From contig NC_014375.1 of NCBI RefSeq assembly GCF_000144605.1, positions 2,881,501 through 2,945,500 of the forward strand: 64,000 nucleotides of DNA. The letters are read 5' to 3'. Positions within the stretch are counted from its first letter, which is position 1. Each line of letters begins with the position of its first letter. This stretch comes from Brevundimonas subvibrioides ATCC 15264 (GTDB lineage: Bacteria > Pseudomonadota > Alphaproteobacteria > Caulobacterales > Caulobacteraceae). Positions 9,004 to 17,157 of this stretch are shown here, one piece after another. The position numbers and the translations under genes were made by a program. The notes beneath the pieces were generated by a model. The model was not told the origin of the DNA. It was given only the letters and a program-made list of their open reading frames with translations, and did no database searches.

Positions 9004-9018
9004 TTTCATATGCTGAAA
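9004..9018. promoter_or_regulatory. Candidate IclR operator (iclR promoter)
   Basis: TTTCATATGCTGAAA is a near-perfect inverted repeat (TTTCA-N5-TGAAA) 15 bases upstream of the iclR start, where binding would block translation or transcription start. Related 15-mers occur at 9114, 17181 and 18437. That they bind this IclR protein is inference. Confidence 0.5.
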
Positions 9019-9023
9019 CGATA

Positions 9024-9042
9024 CACAAGCGATCGGCTTGTG
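9024..9042. promoter_or_regulatory. Perfect 7-bp inverted repeat in the iclR-dehydratase divergent promoter
   Basis: CACAAGC-GATCG-GCTTGTG is an exact inverted repeat with a 5-base centre, six bases beyond the first candidate operator. No T-run follows, so it is not a terminator. It could be a second regulator's site (for example a LacI-type or catabolite regulator) in the region between 8990 and 9146. Confidence 0.45.
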
Positions 9043-9113
9043 AGACAGCGGGGGGAATCAAGGCTTCGGCTCGCACGAATCGCGGACACCCGCCTGCGTA
9101 TTCCCCTCTACTA

Positions 9114-9128
9114 TCTCATATATTGACA
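9114..9128. promoter_or_regulatory. Candidate IclR operator (dehydratase operon)
   Basis: TCTCATATATTGACA follows the TYTCA-N5-TGRNA pattern and lies 19 bases upstream of the ATG of the rhamnonate dehydratase gene, so a bound regulator would overlap the promoter or the ribosome-binding region. Confidence 0.5.
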
Positions 9129-9146
9129 CCCGGAGTTCACGTCGCA

Positions 9147-10325
9147 ATGGGATTTCCCCTCATCCGCCAGGTGCGGGCCTTCGTCGTTCGCGGCGGCGGA
9201 GCCGACTATCACGACCAGGGCGAGGGCCACTGGATCGACGACCACATCGCCACGCCGATGTCGCGCTATCCCGAGTACCGCCAGAGCCGCCAGAGCTTCG
9301 GCATCAATGTGCTCGGCACGCTGGTCGTCGAGATCGAAGCGGCCGACGGCACGGTCGGCTTTGCGGTCACGACCGGCGGCGAGCCGGCGGCCTATATCGT
9401 CGAGAAACACCTGGCGCGCTTCCTCGAAGGCCGCGCGCCCAACGAGATCGAGAAGATCTGGGACCAGATGTATTTCTCGACACAGTACTATGGCCGCAAG
9501 GGACTGGTCGTGAATGCCCTGTCCGGGGTGGACCTCGCGCTCTGGGATCTGATGGGCAAGCTGCGGGGCGAGCCCGTCTATCACATGCTGGGGGGCGCGG
9601 TCCGCGACGAGCTGACCTTCTATGCCACCGGGGGGCGGCCGGACCTCGCCAAACAACTGGGCTTCATCGGCGGCAAGATGCCCCTTCACCACGGCCCGGC
9701 CGAGGGCGAGGAAGGCCTGCGCAAGAACATCGAGGAACTGGCCACGATGCGCGAGCGCGTGGGCGAGGATTTCTGGCTGATGTTCGACTGCTGGATGTCG
9801 CTGGACCTGAACTATGCGACCCGGCTGGCGCACAAGGCCCATGAGTATGGCCTCAAGTGGATCGAGGAGGCGCTGAGTCCCGACGACTACTGGGGCTATC
9901 GCGACCTGAAGGCCAATGCGCCCAAGGGGATGCTGGTCACGACCGGCGAGCACGAGGCCACGCGCTGGGGCTTCCGCATGCTGCTGGAGATGGAGTGCTG
10001 CGACATCATCCAGCCCGACGTCGGGTGGTGCGGGGGCATGACCGAACTGATCAAGATCTCGGCCCTCGCCGATGCGCGCGGCGTCATGGTCATTCCGCAC
10101 GGATCGAGCGTCTACAGCTACCATTTCGTGGTCACGCGCCATAACAGCCCGTTCGCCGAGTTCCTGATGATGGCACCCAAGGCCGACGAGGTCGTGCCGA
10201 TGTTCCAGCCTCTGCTGACCGGCGAGCCGGTTCCGGTGAACGGCAGGCTGAAGGTTCCGGACACGCCTGGCTTCGGCGTCGCGCTGAACCCCGACATTCC
10301 CCTGCACCGCCCCTACACTCACTGA
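9147..10325 (+). CDS. rhmD: L-rhamnonate dehydratase (enolase superfamily), LRA3/RhmD
   Basis: This 392-residue enzyme dehydrates L-rhamnonate to 2-keto-3-deoxy-L-rhamnonate. It closely follows E. coli RhmD: GDYHDQG-like [48 protein letters not shown] and [10 protein letters not shown]. The metal ligands fall in [13 protein letters not shown] and TTGEHEA, and the catalytic His in [11 protein letters not shown] use the ATG at 9147, preceded by a GGAG about 11 bases upstream. An in-frame TTG at 9123 lies inside the candidate operator and is less likely. It is the first gene of the four-gene rightward operon dehydratase-hydrolase-dehydrogenase-lactonase. Confidence 0.95.
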   Translation: MGFPLIRQVRAFVVRGGGADYHDQGEGHWIDDHIATPMSRYPEYRQSRQSFGINVLGTLVVEIEAADGTVGFAVTTGGEPAAYIVEKHLARFLEGRAPNEIEKIWDQMYFSTQYYGRKGLVVNALSGVDLALWDLMGKLRGEPVYHMLGGAVRDELTFYATGGRPDLAKQLGFIGGKMPLHHGPAEGEEGLRKNIEELATMRERVGEDFWLMFDCWMSLDLNYATRLAHKAHEYGLKWIEEALSPDDYWGYRDLKANAPKGMLVTTGEHEATRWGFRMLLEMECCDIIQPDVGWCGGMTELIKISALADARGVMVIPHGSSVYSYHFVVTRHNSPFAEFLMMAPKADEVVPMFQPLLTGEPVPVNGRLKVPDTPGFGVALNPDIPLHRPYTH

Positions 10326-10341
10326 CCACCGGACATCGGCC

Positions 10342-11214
10342 ATGAAACTTCTGCGATACGGGCCCAAGGGTCTGGAAAAGCCGGGACTGCTGGACGAGGC
10401 GGGGGTGATCCGCGACCTGTCTGGTCATGTCGCCGACATTACCCCGGACCTGTTGCACGGAGAGGGCCTCGAGCGGCTGAAGGCCATCGACCCGGCGTCA
10501 CTGCCGGTGGTGGAGGGTTCGCCGCGTCATGGCACGCCGGTCGCGGGCAGCCGCAAGTTCATCGCCATTGGGTTGAACTTCGCCGATCACGCCGCGGAGT
10601 CCAACCTGCCCATCCCGGCCGAGCCGGTCGTGTTCATGAAGGCGATCAGTTGCCTGACCGGACCGAACGACGAGGTCGTGATCCCGCGCGGTTCCCTCAA
10701 GACGGACTGGGAAGTCGAGCTCGGCATCGTCATCGGCAAGCCCGCCTCCTACGTCGAAGAGGCGGACGCGCTGGATCACGTCGCGGGCTATGTCTTGATC
10801 AACGACGTCTCCGAACGCGCCTTCCAGACCGAGCGCGGCGGCACCTGGGACAAGGGCAAGGGCTGCGATACCTTTGGCCCCGTCGGACCGTGGCTAGTGA
10901 CGGCCGACGAGGTCGCCGATGTCCAGACCCTGGACATGTGGCTCGACCTGAACGGCAAGCGCATGCAGACCGGAAACACCCGCACCATGATCTTCGGCGT
11001 GGCCGAGATCGTGGCCTATGTCAGCCAGTTCATGACCCTGGAACCGGGCGATCTGATCACCACGGGCACACCCCCCGGCGTCGGCCTGGGGCAGAAGCCG
11101 GAACCCTTCTATCTTAAGCCGGGCGACGTCATGCGGCTGGGCATCCAGGGTTTGGGTGAACAGCAGCAGACGGTCGTGGCCTGGCACGCCAATGTATCGG
11201 GAGACGCCGCGTGA
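10342..11214 (+). CDS. lra6: 2,4-diketo-3-deoxy-L-rhamnonate hydrolase, FAH family (LRA6)
   Basis: The 290-residue protein is a fumarylacetoacetate-hydrolase-family enzyme. GLNFADHAAESN, the metal-binding DWEVELGIVIG, NDVSERAFQ and GDLITTGTPPGVGLG mark the catalytic core. In the Sphingomonas rhamnose pathway the LRA6 enzyme cleaves 2,4-diketo-3-deoxy-L-rhamnonate to pyruvate and L-lactate. The neighbouring rhamnonate dehydratase and SDR fit that role exactly, whereas other family members act in aromatic degradation. It begins 16 bases after the dehydratase and overlaps the next gene (GTGA). Confidence 0.88.
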   Translation: MKLLRYGPKGLEKPGLLDEAGVIRDLSGHVADITPDLLHGEGLERLKAIDPASLPVVEGSPRHGTPVAGSRKFIAIGLNFADHAAESNLPIPAEPVVFMKAISCLTGPNDEVVIPRGSLKTDWEVELGIVIGKPASYVEEADALDHVAGYVLINDVSERAFQTERGGTWDKGKGCDTFGPVGPWLVTADEVADVQTLDMWLDLNGKRMQTGNTRTMIFGVAEIVAYVSQFMTLEPGDLITTGTPPGVGLGQKPEPFYLKPGDVMRLGIQGLGEQQQTVVAWHANVSGDAA

Positions 11215-11960
11215 GCATCTATGGCAACCGTTTCGAGGGCCGGTGCGCCATCGTCACCGGCGGCGCATCCGGCGTCGGTCGAGAGACCGCGGCACGCATC
11301 GTGGCCGAAGGCGGCAAGGTCTGCCTGTGGGATCTGGACGCCGACACGTTGGCGGACGTCGCCCGGGCCATCGGGGCCAGCAACTTCCAGGCTGTCGACG
11401 TATCGGACCACGAGGCCGTCACCCGCGCCGCCAATGCGAGCGCCGAGGCCATGGGCCGGATCGATATCCTGGTCGTCGGGGCCGGCATCACCGGGGCGAC
11501 CGGGCCGGTCTGGGAGTTTCCGGTCGACAGCTGGCGCCGGGTCATGGACATCAACCTGAACGGGGCCTTCTACTGCTGCCGCGCTGTGGTGCCGCACATG
11601 CTGAAGAACGACTACGGCCGGATCGTCAACGTCTCGTCCGTGGCCGGCAAGGAGGGCAATCCCAACGCCTCGGCCTATTCGGCGTCCAAGGCCGGACTGT
11701 TGGGCTTCACCAAATCGCTCGGCAAGGAACTGGCGCAGACGGGGGTCCGCGTGAACGCCATTACCCCGGCCACGTTCAAGAGCCCGATCCTGGACCAGCT
11801 GCCACAGAGCCAGATCGACTATATGCAGTCCAAGATTCCGATGGGGCGCCTGGGCGAGATGGCAGAGGTGGCCTCACTGATCTGCTGGCTGGCCAGCGAG
11901 GAGTGCAGCTTCTCCACCGCCGCCACCTTCGACATCTCGGGCGGGCGCACGACCTACTAG
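11211..11960 (+). CDS. lra5: 2-keto-3-deoxy-L-rhamnonate 4-dehydrogenase (SDR), LRA5 type
   Basis: The 249-residue SDR has TGGASGVG (cofactor motif), the NAG-equivalent VVGAGITGATGP, NVSSVAGKEGN and the catalytic YSASKAG. It probably oxidises the C4 hydroxyl of 2-keto-3-deoxy-L-rhamnonate to give the diketo acid split by the preceding hydrolase. It starts with GTG overlapping the hydrolase stop. The pathway step is assigned from context, because SDR sequences alone rarely fix the substrate. No LRA4-type aldolase is present in the window, consistent with the oxidative branch. Confidence 0.85.
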   Translation: MSIYGNRFEGRCAIVTGGASGVGRETAARIVAEGGKVCLWDLDADTLADVARAIGASNFQAVDVSDHEAVTRAANASAEAMGRIDILVVGAGITGATGPVWEFPVDSWRRVMDINLNGAFYCCRAVVPHMLKNDYGRIVNVSSVAGKEGNPNASAYSASKAGLLGFTKSLGKELAQTGVRVNAITPATFKSPILDQLPQSQIDYMQSKIPMGRLGEMAEVASLICWLASEECSFSTAATFDISGGRTTY

Positions 11961-11973
11961 AAGGAGCGGCCCG

Positions 11974-12879
11974 GTGGCGCACGACCTGCCGATCGTCGAT
12001 CCGCACCAGCACCTGTGGGATTTCGATCGCCACCACTACGGCTGGCTGATGGACCATCCGCTGCCGAACAATCCGGCGGGGGACTGCGCGCCCATCGCAA
12101 GACCCTATGGTCTCGACGACTATCTGGCCGATGTCGCGGGCTGGAACGTCGTCGCGACGGTCCATGTCGACGCCGGGGCCGACGCGAACCAGGCGCTAGA
12201 CGAGACCCGCTGGCTGCAGAGCATCGCGGACGCCCGCGGTATGCCCGACGGCATCGTGGCCTATGCCGCGCTGGACCGGCCCCTGACGGAGGTCGACGCG
12301 CTGCTGGAGGCCCATCGCGCATTCGCCAATGTGCGGGGCATTCGCCAGATCGTGAACTGGCACGCGGATCCGGCCCGGACCTATACCCCCCGCGACCTGT
12401 TGCAGGACGAGGACTGGCGCGCGGGGTTCGCCCTGCTGCGAAAACATGACCTGTCGTTCGACCTGCAGATCTATCCGTCGCAGATGCCCGAGGCGGCCAG
12501 GCTCGCGGCCCGGCACTCCGATACGCAGTTGATCCTCAACCATACCGGCATGCCGACCGATCGCGATCCCGACGGCATGGCGCAGTGGCGAGAGGGCATG
12601 GCGCTGCTGGCGGCCCGGCCCAACGTCGCGGTCAAGATTTCAGGCCTGGCGATGGTGGACAGGGCCTGGACCCCCGACTCGATCCGGCCGTTCGTCCTGA
12701 CGACGATCGACCTTTTCGGACCCGACCGGGCGATGTTCGCCAGCAACTTCCCCGTCGACAGGCTCTACGGGTCGTTCAGCGATCACTATGCGGCCTATGA
12801 CGCGCTCACGGCGGGCTTCAGCGACGCCGAACGGCGGATGTTGTTCGCCGGCACGGCCCGATCCATCTATCGGCTCTGA
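11974..12879 (+). CDS. lra2: L-rhamnono-1,4-lactonase, amidohydrolase family (LRA2)
   Basis: The 301-residue TIM-barrel amidohydrolase has the metal-binding DPHQHLWDFDRHHY motif at the N terminus. Later barrel strands include GIRQIVNWHADP, LILNHTGMPTDRDPDG, VKISGLAMVD and MFASNFPVD. Family members of this group (COG3618) include sugar lactonases. Here it should open the rhamnonolactone made by the rhamnose dehydrogenase. It starts at GTG 11974 with AAGGAG eight bases upstream, and is the last gene of the rightward rhamnose operon, ending 10 bases before the convergent PL22 gene. Confidence 0.88.
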   Translation: MAHDLPIVDPHQHLWDFDRHHYGWLMDHPLPNNPAGDCAPIARPYGLDDYLADVAGWNVVATVHVDAGADANQALDETRWLQSIADARGMPDGIVAYAALDRPLTEVDALLEAHRAFANVRGIRQIVNWHADPARTYTPRDLLQDEDWRAGFALLRKHDLSFDLQIYPSQMPEAARLAARHSDTQLILNHTGMPTDRDPDGMAQWREGMALLAARPNVAVKISGLAMVDRAWTPDSIRPFVLTTIDLFGPDRAMFASNFPVDRLYGSFSDHYAAYDALTAGFSDAERRMLFAGTARSIYRL

Positions 12880-12889
12880 CCGCCTTGCC

Positions 12890-14248
12890 TCACGTCGCCT
12901 TGGCGATCTCGACGGCATAGACGTGGTTGGCCCCGTGCATGTTTGAGCGGAACACGAGCCAGCGATTGTCGGGCGTGAAGGTGATGTTGGGCTCCAGCCG
13001 GTAGTCGTGGGATCCCATGTTCACCAGCCGCTCGGACCGGAAGATGCCCGGCCGGATCAGGTCACCGGCATTGGGCGCATGCAGACCCGCCACATCCGGG
13101 ATCGCCTCGGGCCGGAACAGATAGATCCATTTTCCATCCGGTGCCCGCGCGACCATTTCCGCGTCGCCGCCGTCACCGGCGAACAGCGCGCCGTCATGCG
13201 AGCTGTTGAAGTGGACCGACCATTCGTCCCGTTCGAGGTGGTAGTGGGTCCGGACGCCGGTCTCCGGCTCATAACCCGCGACGGTGAACTTCTGACCACG
13301 GGGAGTCTGCAGATCGTACCAGATGGTCCGGCCGTCGTCGGCGAACCACTCGTGACCGGCGATCTCCATGTTCATCGTGCGGGTATGAACCCTGGTCATG
13401 CCGGTGCCGTCCGTGCGGATGGTCCAGATGCGGTCGACCTTGTGCCAGGGGCCCTCGTGGCAGAACATGATCAGGCCCGGATCGGTCGGCGAGAACTGCA
13501 GGTGGTTCAGCCAGTCCGTCGCCCGGTGCACCACGCGTCGCTCGCCGGTGCGGACGTCGAGTGTGAAGATCTCCATCGGGATGCGGGCTTCCAGCCGGTC
13601 GTTCAGCCGCACCTCCTTGGCGTCGGCGAAGGTCATCGGCGTGCCGTCAGGCCAGTTGGCGGAATAGGCGGCCTGGTCGTATCGCCCGTCTCTTCCCCGC
13701 GTCCGCGGCTGCAGCGGCATGTCACGCTCGGCCCATTGCCCCAGCAGCAGGGTCTCGTCAGCGTTGATGGAGCCGATGCTGCCCGAGGCGATCGTGCCGA
13801 TCTCGCGCTCGACCCCGGTGGTCGCGCTGGCGGCGAACACGGTCGTCGGCAGAGGGTGGGCCGAGCCGTCGCCGGGGCCGGTCCGGGTGAAATAGATGTC
13901 GCCCGTCCGTCGTCCCGCGAACAGAAGCTGCAGCCCCTCCCCCCGGATGATCGGTCGGACAGCGCGGGTCTCCAGATCGACGGCCGAGATCGCGCCGGGC
14001 GTCGAGATGACGAGGGTCCGCCCATCCGGCAGGTAGCCGTTCTGGTGGAAATACAGGCTGGAACTGCCCGCCTCGTCCGACAGGCGCACGACACGGTGCC
14101 CGGTGTCGGCGTCGACCCACTCACGCGGCGGCTCGGCCGCCATGGTCGACGGCCGGGGCGGCGCGTCCTGCGGTCGCGCCCGGGCGGCTCCGGACAGACC
14201 GGCCAGGACGAGCGCGCCCGCGGCCGCGCGTCGGGTAAGGTTCGGCAT
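12890..14248 (-). CDS. ogl: Oligogalacturonate lyase, PL22, with Tat-like leader
   Basis: The 452-residue protein is a seven-bladed propeller lyase that splits short oligogalacturonides into unsaturated monomers. Family landmarks include DTGHRVVRLSDEAGSSSLYFHQNGYLPDG, NHLQFSPTDPGLIMFCHEGPWHKVDRIW, EIAGHEWFADDGRTIWYDLQTP and SHDYRLEPNITFTPD, which carry the His residues that hold Mn. The start at 14248 gives MPNLTRRAAAGALVLAGLSG, a twin-arginine-like signal, so the enzyme is probably periplasmic and not cytoplasmic as in Dickeya. It lies 14 bases downstream of the transporter in the lldD-GH105-transporter-PL22 series. Confidence 0.9.
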   Translation of the reverse strand: MPNLTRRAAAGALVLAGLSGAARARPQDAPPRPSTMAAEPPREWVDADTGHRVVRLSDEAGSSSLYFHQNGYLPDGRTLVISTPGAISAVDLETRAVRPIIRGEGLQLLFAGRRTGDIYFTRTGPGDGSAHPLPTTVFAASATTGVEREIGTIASGSIGSINADETLLLGQWAERDMPLQPRTRGRDGRYDQAAYSANWPDGTPMTFADAKEVRLNDRLEARIPMEIFTLDVRTGERRVVHRATDWLNHLQFSPTDPGLIMFCHEGPWHKVDRIWTIRTDGTGMTRVHTRTMNMEIAGHEWFADDGRTIWYDLQTPRGQKFTVAGYEPETGVRTHYHLERDEWSVHFNSSHDGALFAGDGGDAEMVARAPDGKWIYLFRPEAIPDVAGLHAPNAGDLIRPGIFRSERLVNMGSHDYRLEPNITFTPDNRWLVFRSNMHGANHVYAVEIAKAT

Positions 14249-14262
14249 GACGAGGTCTCCGA

Positions 14263-15915
14263 TCAGCTGGGTCCGGCCCCCGGGTCGATATCGGGGCCCG
14301 TGCGGGTGTTCGGCGGGGCGGCGGTCGCCTTGCTGGCACCCCACAGCCGGTCGTAGCGCCAGCCGGTCAGGTCCTCGACGACCTCGCGCGCGGTCTCGCT
14401 GGAGGGCGTGCGTTCCCCGGCATGGAAGCGGTCGATCTCGGCCATCAGCACGCCGTGGGTGCGGGCGTTCAGGCGGAACTGCCAGGAGATGACGAGGCCT
14501 GCCAACATCACCGCGATCGGTCCGCAGATCAGCAGGGCGGCGACGGTGTTCACCGCCTGCGGGGTCTGTTGCACGGCCACGCCGTCGGTGGCCGACACAT
14601 AGCCGCCCGCGCCGATGATCCATCCGGTGGCGATGATGGCACCCGACTGGGCCACCTTTCGAACCAGGGTCATGACGCCGGCGAAGATACCCTCGCGCCG
14701 TTGCCCGGTGACCGCCTCGTCGACGTCGGGCAGGTAGTTATAGACGCTCCACGGCACGAAGTTCAGCGTGCCGCGTCCCAGCCCGGCCAGGATGATCGGC
14801 GCGAACAGCCAGAACACCAGGGTCGGGCTGAACCCCGCGCTCAGGGGGTTCAGGGCGGTCAGAACGTTGCCGTCCAGTGCCGCCAGACCTTCGCCGAAGC
14901 CCGCGGGCCGCACGAAGTAGAAGATCAGATACAGCAGCAGGGCCGCGCTGAAGAAGCCGACGGCGATCCGGTAGGCCAGGACGGGGCCGGTGCGGATCAC
15001 GATGTTGATCGCGATCATCACCGAGATCAGCTGGGCCACATACATGGCCGTCATCAGCTGCGAGATGATCAGCGTCCCGCCCAGCAGGACGGTGACCACG
15101 AAGATCGGGAATGCGGTGTTGAAGATGTCCTGGGCGATATAGCCGCCCAGATAGATCGACAGATGCTGGCGAAAGGCCCGGATCCTCAGCGTCGAGAACA
15201 GGTCGCGGAACATGGTCGCCGGGATCAGGGCGGCACGGGCCAGGCTCAAGGGCTCCGGCTGGATGGTCTTCTCGGCCTCCGTATAGGGCCGCTCCCAGCT
15301 GAAGATGACGACCAGGGTCACGACGACGCTGAAGATGCCGCCGAAGATCGCGGCCATGATCAGGAATGTCGTCGGCGAATCCTTGCCGCCGAAGTTGTTG
15401 ATGATGAGCGTGGGCAGGTAGGAGGCCAGGATGGCCGAAGTCTGGGCGACCAGCATCCGGGCACCGGCAAACTTGGCCTTCTCCTTGTAATCCTTGGTCA
15501 TTTCCGCCGCGAGCGTCTCCCACGGAATGAGGAACATCGTGTAGAGGAGCTCGAAGAAGATGAAGGTCAGCAGATAGTAGGTGAAGGTCTGGCCCGTCAC
15601 GAAGATCAGGGCGAAGCTGGGCAGCAGGGGGATGGTCAGCAGCAGGAAGATCTTGCGTCGCCCGACCTTACGCCCGATCCAGGTGTGGCGCAGATTGTCC
15701 GAGACATAACCGATCAGCGGACAGGTGATCGCCTCCAGCAGCCTCGGCAGGCCCAGGATCAGCCCGGCCTCCACCGGCGTCAGATCACAAAACGTCGTGA
15801 AGAAGTAGAACAGCCACCCGGTGATGACCGCTTGGGCCCCGGCGCCCAGCATGTCGCCCGAGCCCCAGCCCCAGTAGTTGATCCAGCTCGGCTTTCGCAT
15901 CTCCAGCGCGGCCAT
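14263..15915 (-). CDS. GPH-family (MelB-like) MFS sugar transporter
   Basis: This 550-residue inner-membrane protein has about 12 hydrophobic helices. GPH hallmarks are the N-terminal WGWGSGDMLGAGAQAV, the D/R-rich loop GRKVGRRKIFLL and the PWETLAAEMTKDYKEKAKFAGAR loop. A hydrophilic C-terminal tail of roughly 70 residues (ERTPSSETAREVVEDLTGW...) extends beyond the membrane core. Placed between an unsaturated galacturonyl hydrolase and an oligogalacturonate lyase, it probably imports unsaturated uronide oligosaccharides or their products with cations. The precise substrate is inferred from the neighbours. Confidence 0.85.
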   Translation of the reverse strand: MAALEMRKPSWINYWGWGSGDMLGAGAQAVITGWLFYFFTTFCDLTPVEAGLILGLPRLLEAITCPLIGYVSDNLRHTWIGRKVGRRKIFLLLTIPLLPSFALIFVTGQTFTYYLLTFIFFELLYTMFLIPWETLAAEMTKDYKEKAKFAGARMLVAQTSAILASYLPTLIINNFGGKDSPTTFLIMAAIFGGIFSVVVTLVVIFSWERPYTEAEKTIQPEPLSLARAALIPATMFRDLFSTLRIRAFRQHLSIYLGGYIAQDIFNTAFPIFVVTVLLGGTLIISQLMTAMYVAQLISVMIAINIVIRTGPVLAYRIAVGFFSAALLLYLIFYFVRPAGFGEGLAALDGNVLTALNPLSAGFSPTLVFWLFAPIILAGLGRGTLNFVPWSVYNYLPDVDEAVTGQRREGIFAGVMTLVRKVAQSGAIIATGWIIGAGGYVSATDGVAVQQTPQAVNTVAALLICGPIAVMLAGLVISWQFRLNARTHGVLMAEIDRFHAGERTPSSETAREVVEDLTGWRYDRLWGASKATAAPPNTRTGPDIDPGAGPS

Positions 15916-15935
15916 CCGATCGATCTCCTGAAACT

Positions 15936-17042
15936 CTAGATGAACCGCAGGCGGAACTCGCCAAGCGCCATGATCGCCATCGCCTGGCCATAGGGCATGG
16001 AAGTCAGCGGAATGTCGCGATAGCCCTGCAGGGTGTCGAAGACGGGCGTCCCGAACGACACCTGCTGCAGTTCACCGTCATCGCTGATGTTGGCGATCAC
16101 GCCCTTCAGGGCCCGGATCGCCATGGCTTCGTATTCGACGGGCAGGTAGCGCTTTCGGACCGCTTTCAGGATGCCGTAGGCGAAGCCGGCCGTGGCCGAG
16201 GCCTCCAGATAGCTGGTGGGATCGTCGATCAGGGTACGCCACAGGCCGCTGTCGTCCTGATGGGCCACCAGGGCTTTCACCTGGGCCTCCAGGGTCTCGA
16301 TCAGGAACCGGCGCAGGGCGTCCTCGGGCGGCAGGTCCAGCATCTCGATGAACTCGGGAATCGCGATGGTGACCCAGCAATTGCCACGCGCCCAAAGGGC
16401 ATCGGCGAAGTTGTGCCGGCCGATGAAATTCCAGCCGTGGAACCACAGGCCGGTCTTGCGGTCGAACAGATATTTGATGTGGATCAGGAACTGCTTCCGC
16501 GCCTCTTCCACATAGTGCGGACGGTCCAGCAGCAAACCGATGCGGGCCAGCGGCAGGACGCTCATCATCAGGGTGTCGTCCCACAGTTCCTGCGGGTTCT
16601 CGTCGTTGAAGACGATGTGCTGGAACCCGCCCTCCTCCGTCCGGGGCAGGCCGTCCATCAACCACTCCGCCCAGACGTCCAGATAGGGGATATAGGTCTC
16701 GTCGCCGGTATGTTCGTAGAGATTGGCGAGGGTCAGGAAGGGCGAGACCGTGTTGATGTTCTTGGTCGGCGTGCCCGCCTCGAACCGGTTGGCGAACCAG
16801 TCCAGCATGATCTTCAGGACGGCATCGTCGCCGGTCTGCTCGAACAGGCGATACAGGCCATACAGCCCGATGCCGTGGGTCCATTCCCAGTCGTTCCAGC
16901 CCTTGGTATCGATCACCCGACCGTCGTCGAGCTTCAGCAGAAATGCGCCGCTGTCGTCCTTGATGTTCACCAGATTGTCGATCAGACGCGACAGCGTCTC
17001 GTCGATGTCGGCTCTGGCGATGTCGTGGACGAGATTGGGCAT
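15936..17042 (-). CDS. Unsaturated rhamnogalacturonyl hydrolase, GH105 (YteR-like)
   Basis: The 368-residue (alpha/alpha)6-barrel enzyme lacks a signal peptide, so it should act in the cytoplasm. Motifs include KGWNDWEWTHGIGLYGLYRLFEQTG, NINTVSPFLTLANLYEHTGDE, ENPQELWDDTLMMSVLPLA with the catalytic Asp, and ALWARGNCWVTIAIPEF. GH105 enzymes hydrate and remove the 4,5-unsaturated galacturonate that the PL11 lyase leaves at the non-reducing end of rhamnogalacturonan oligomers. It precedes the transporter by 20 bases and lies 115 bases downstream of lldD. Confidence 0.92.
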   Translation of the reverse strand: MPNLVHDIARADIDETLSRLIDNLVNIKDDSGAFLLKLDDGRVIDTKGWNDWEWTHGIGLYGLYRLFEQTGDDAVLKIMLDWFANRFEAGTPTKNINTVSPFLTLANLYEHTGDETYIPYLDVWAEWLMDGLPRTEEGGFQHIVFNDENPQELWDDTLMMSVLPLARIGLLLDRPHYVEEARKQFLIHIKYLFDRKTGLWFHGWNFIGRHNFADALWARGNCWVTIAIPEFIEMLDLPPEDALRRFLIETLEAQVKALVAHQDDSGLWRTLIDDPTSYLEASATAGFAYGILKAVRKRYLPVEYEAMAIRALKGVIANISDDGELQQVSFGTPVFDTLQGYRDIPLTSMPYGQAMAIMALGEFRLRFI

Positions 17043-17157
17043 GAGGATGGTCCGGGTTTTTGGGGATACGATGCGGTGTATGCACCGAGATGCGCCACCG
17101 CCGCTGGCATTGGAACTGCCTCGGCAGCGGCGGATCCTCCCATCCGTCTCGAAGCCG

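Noticed and set aside
9043..9076. N-terminal extension of the IclR protein to 9076
   Set aside because: The added residues show no family similarity and would place two palindromes inside the coding sequence; the ATG at 8989 has a ribosome-binding site.
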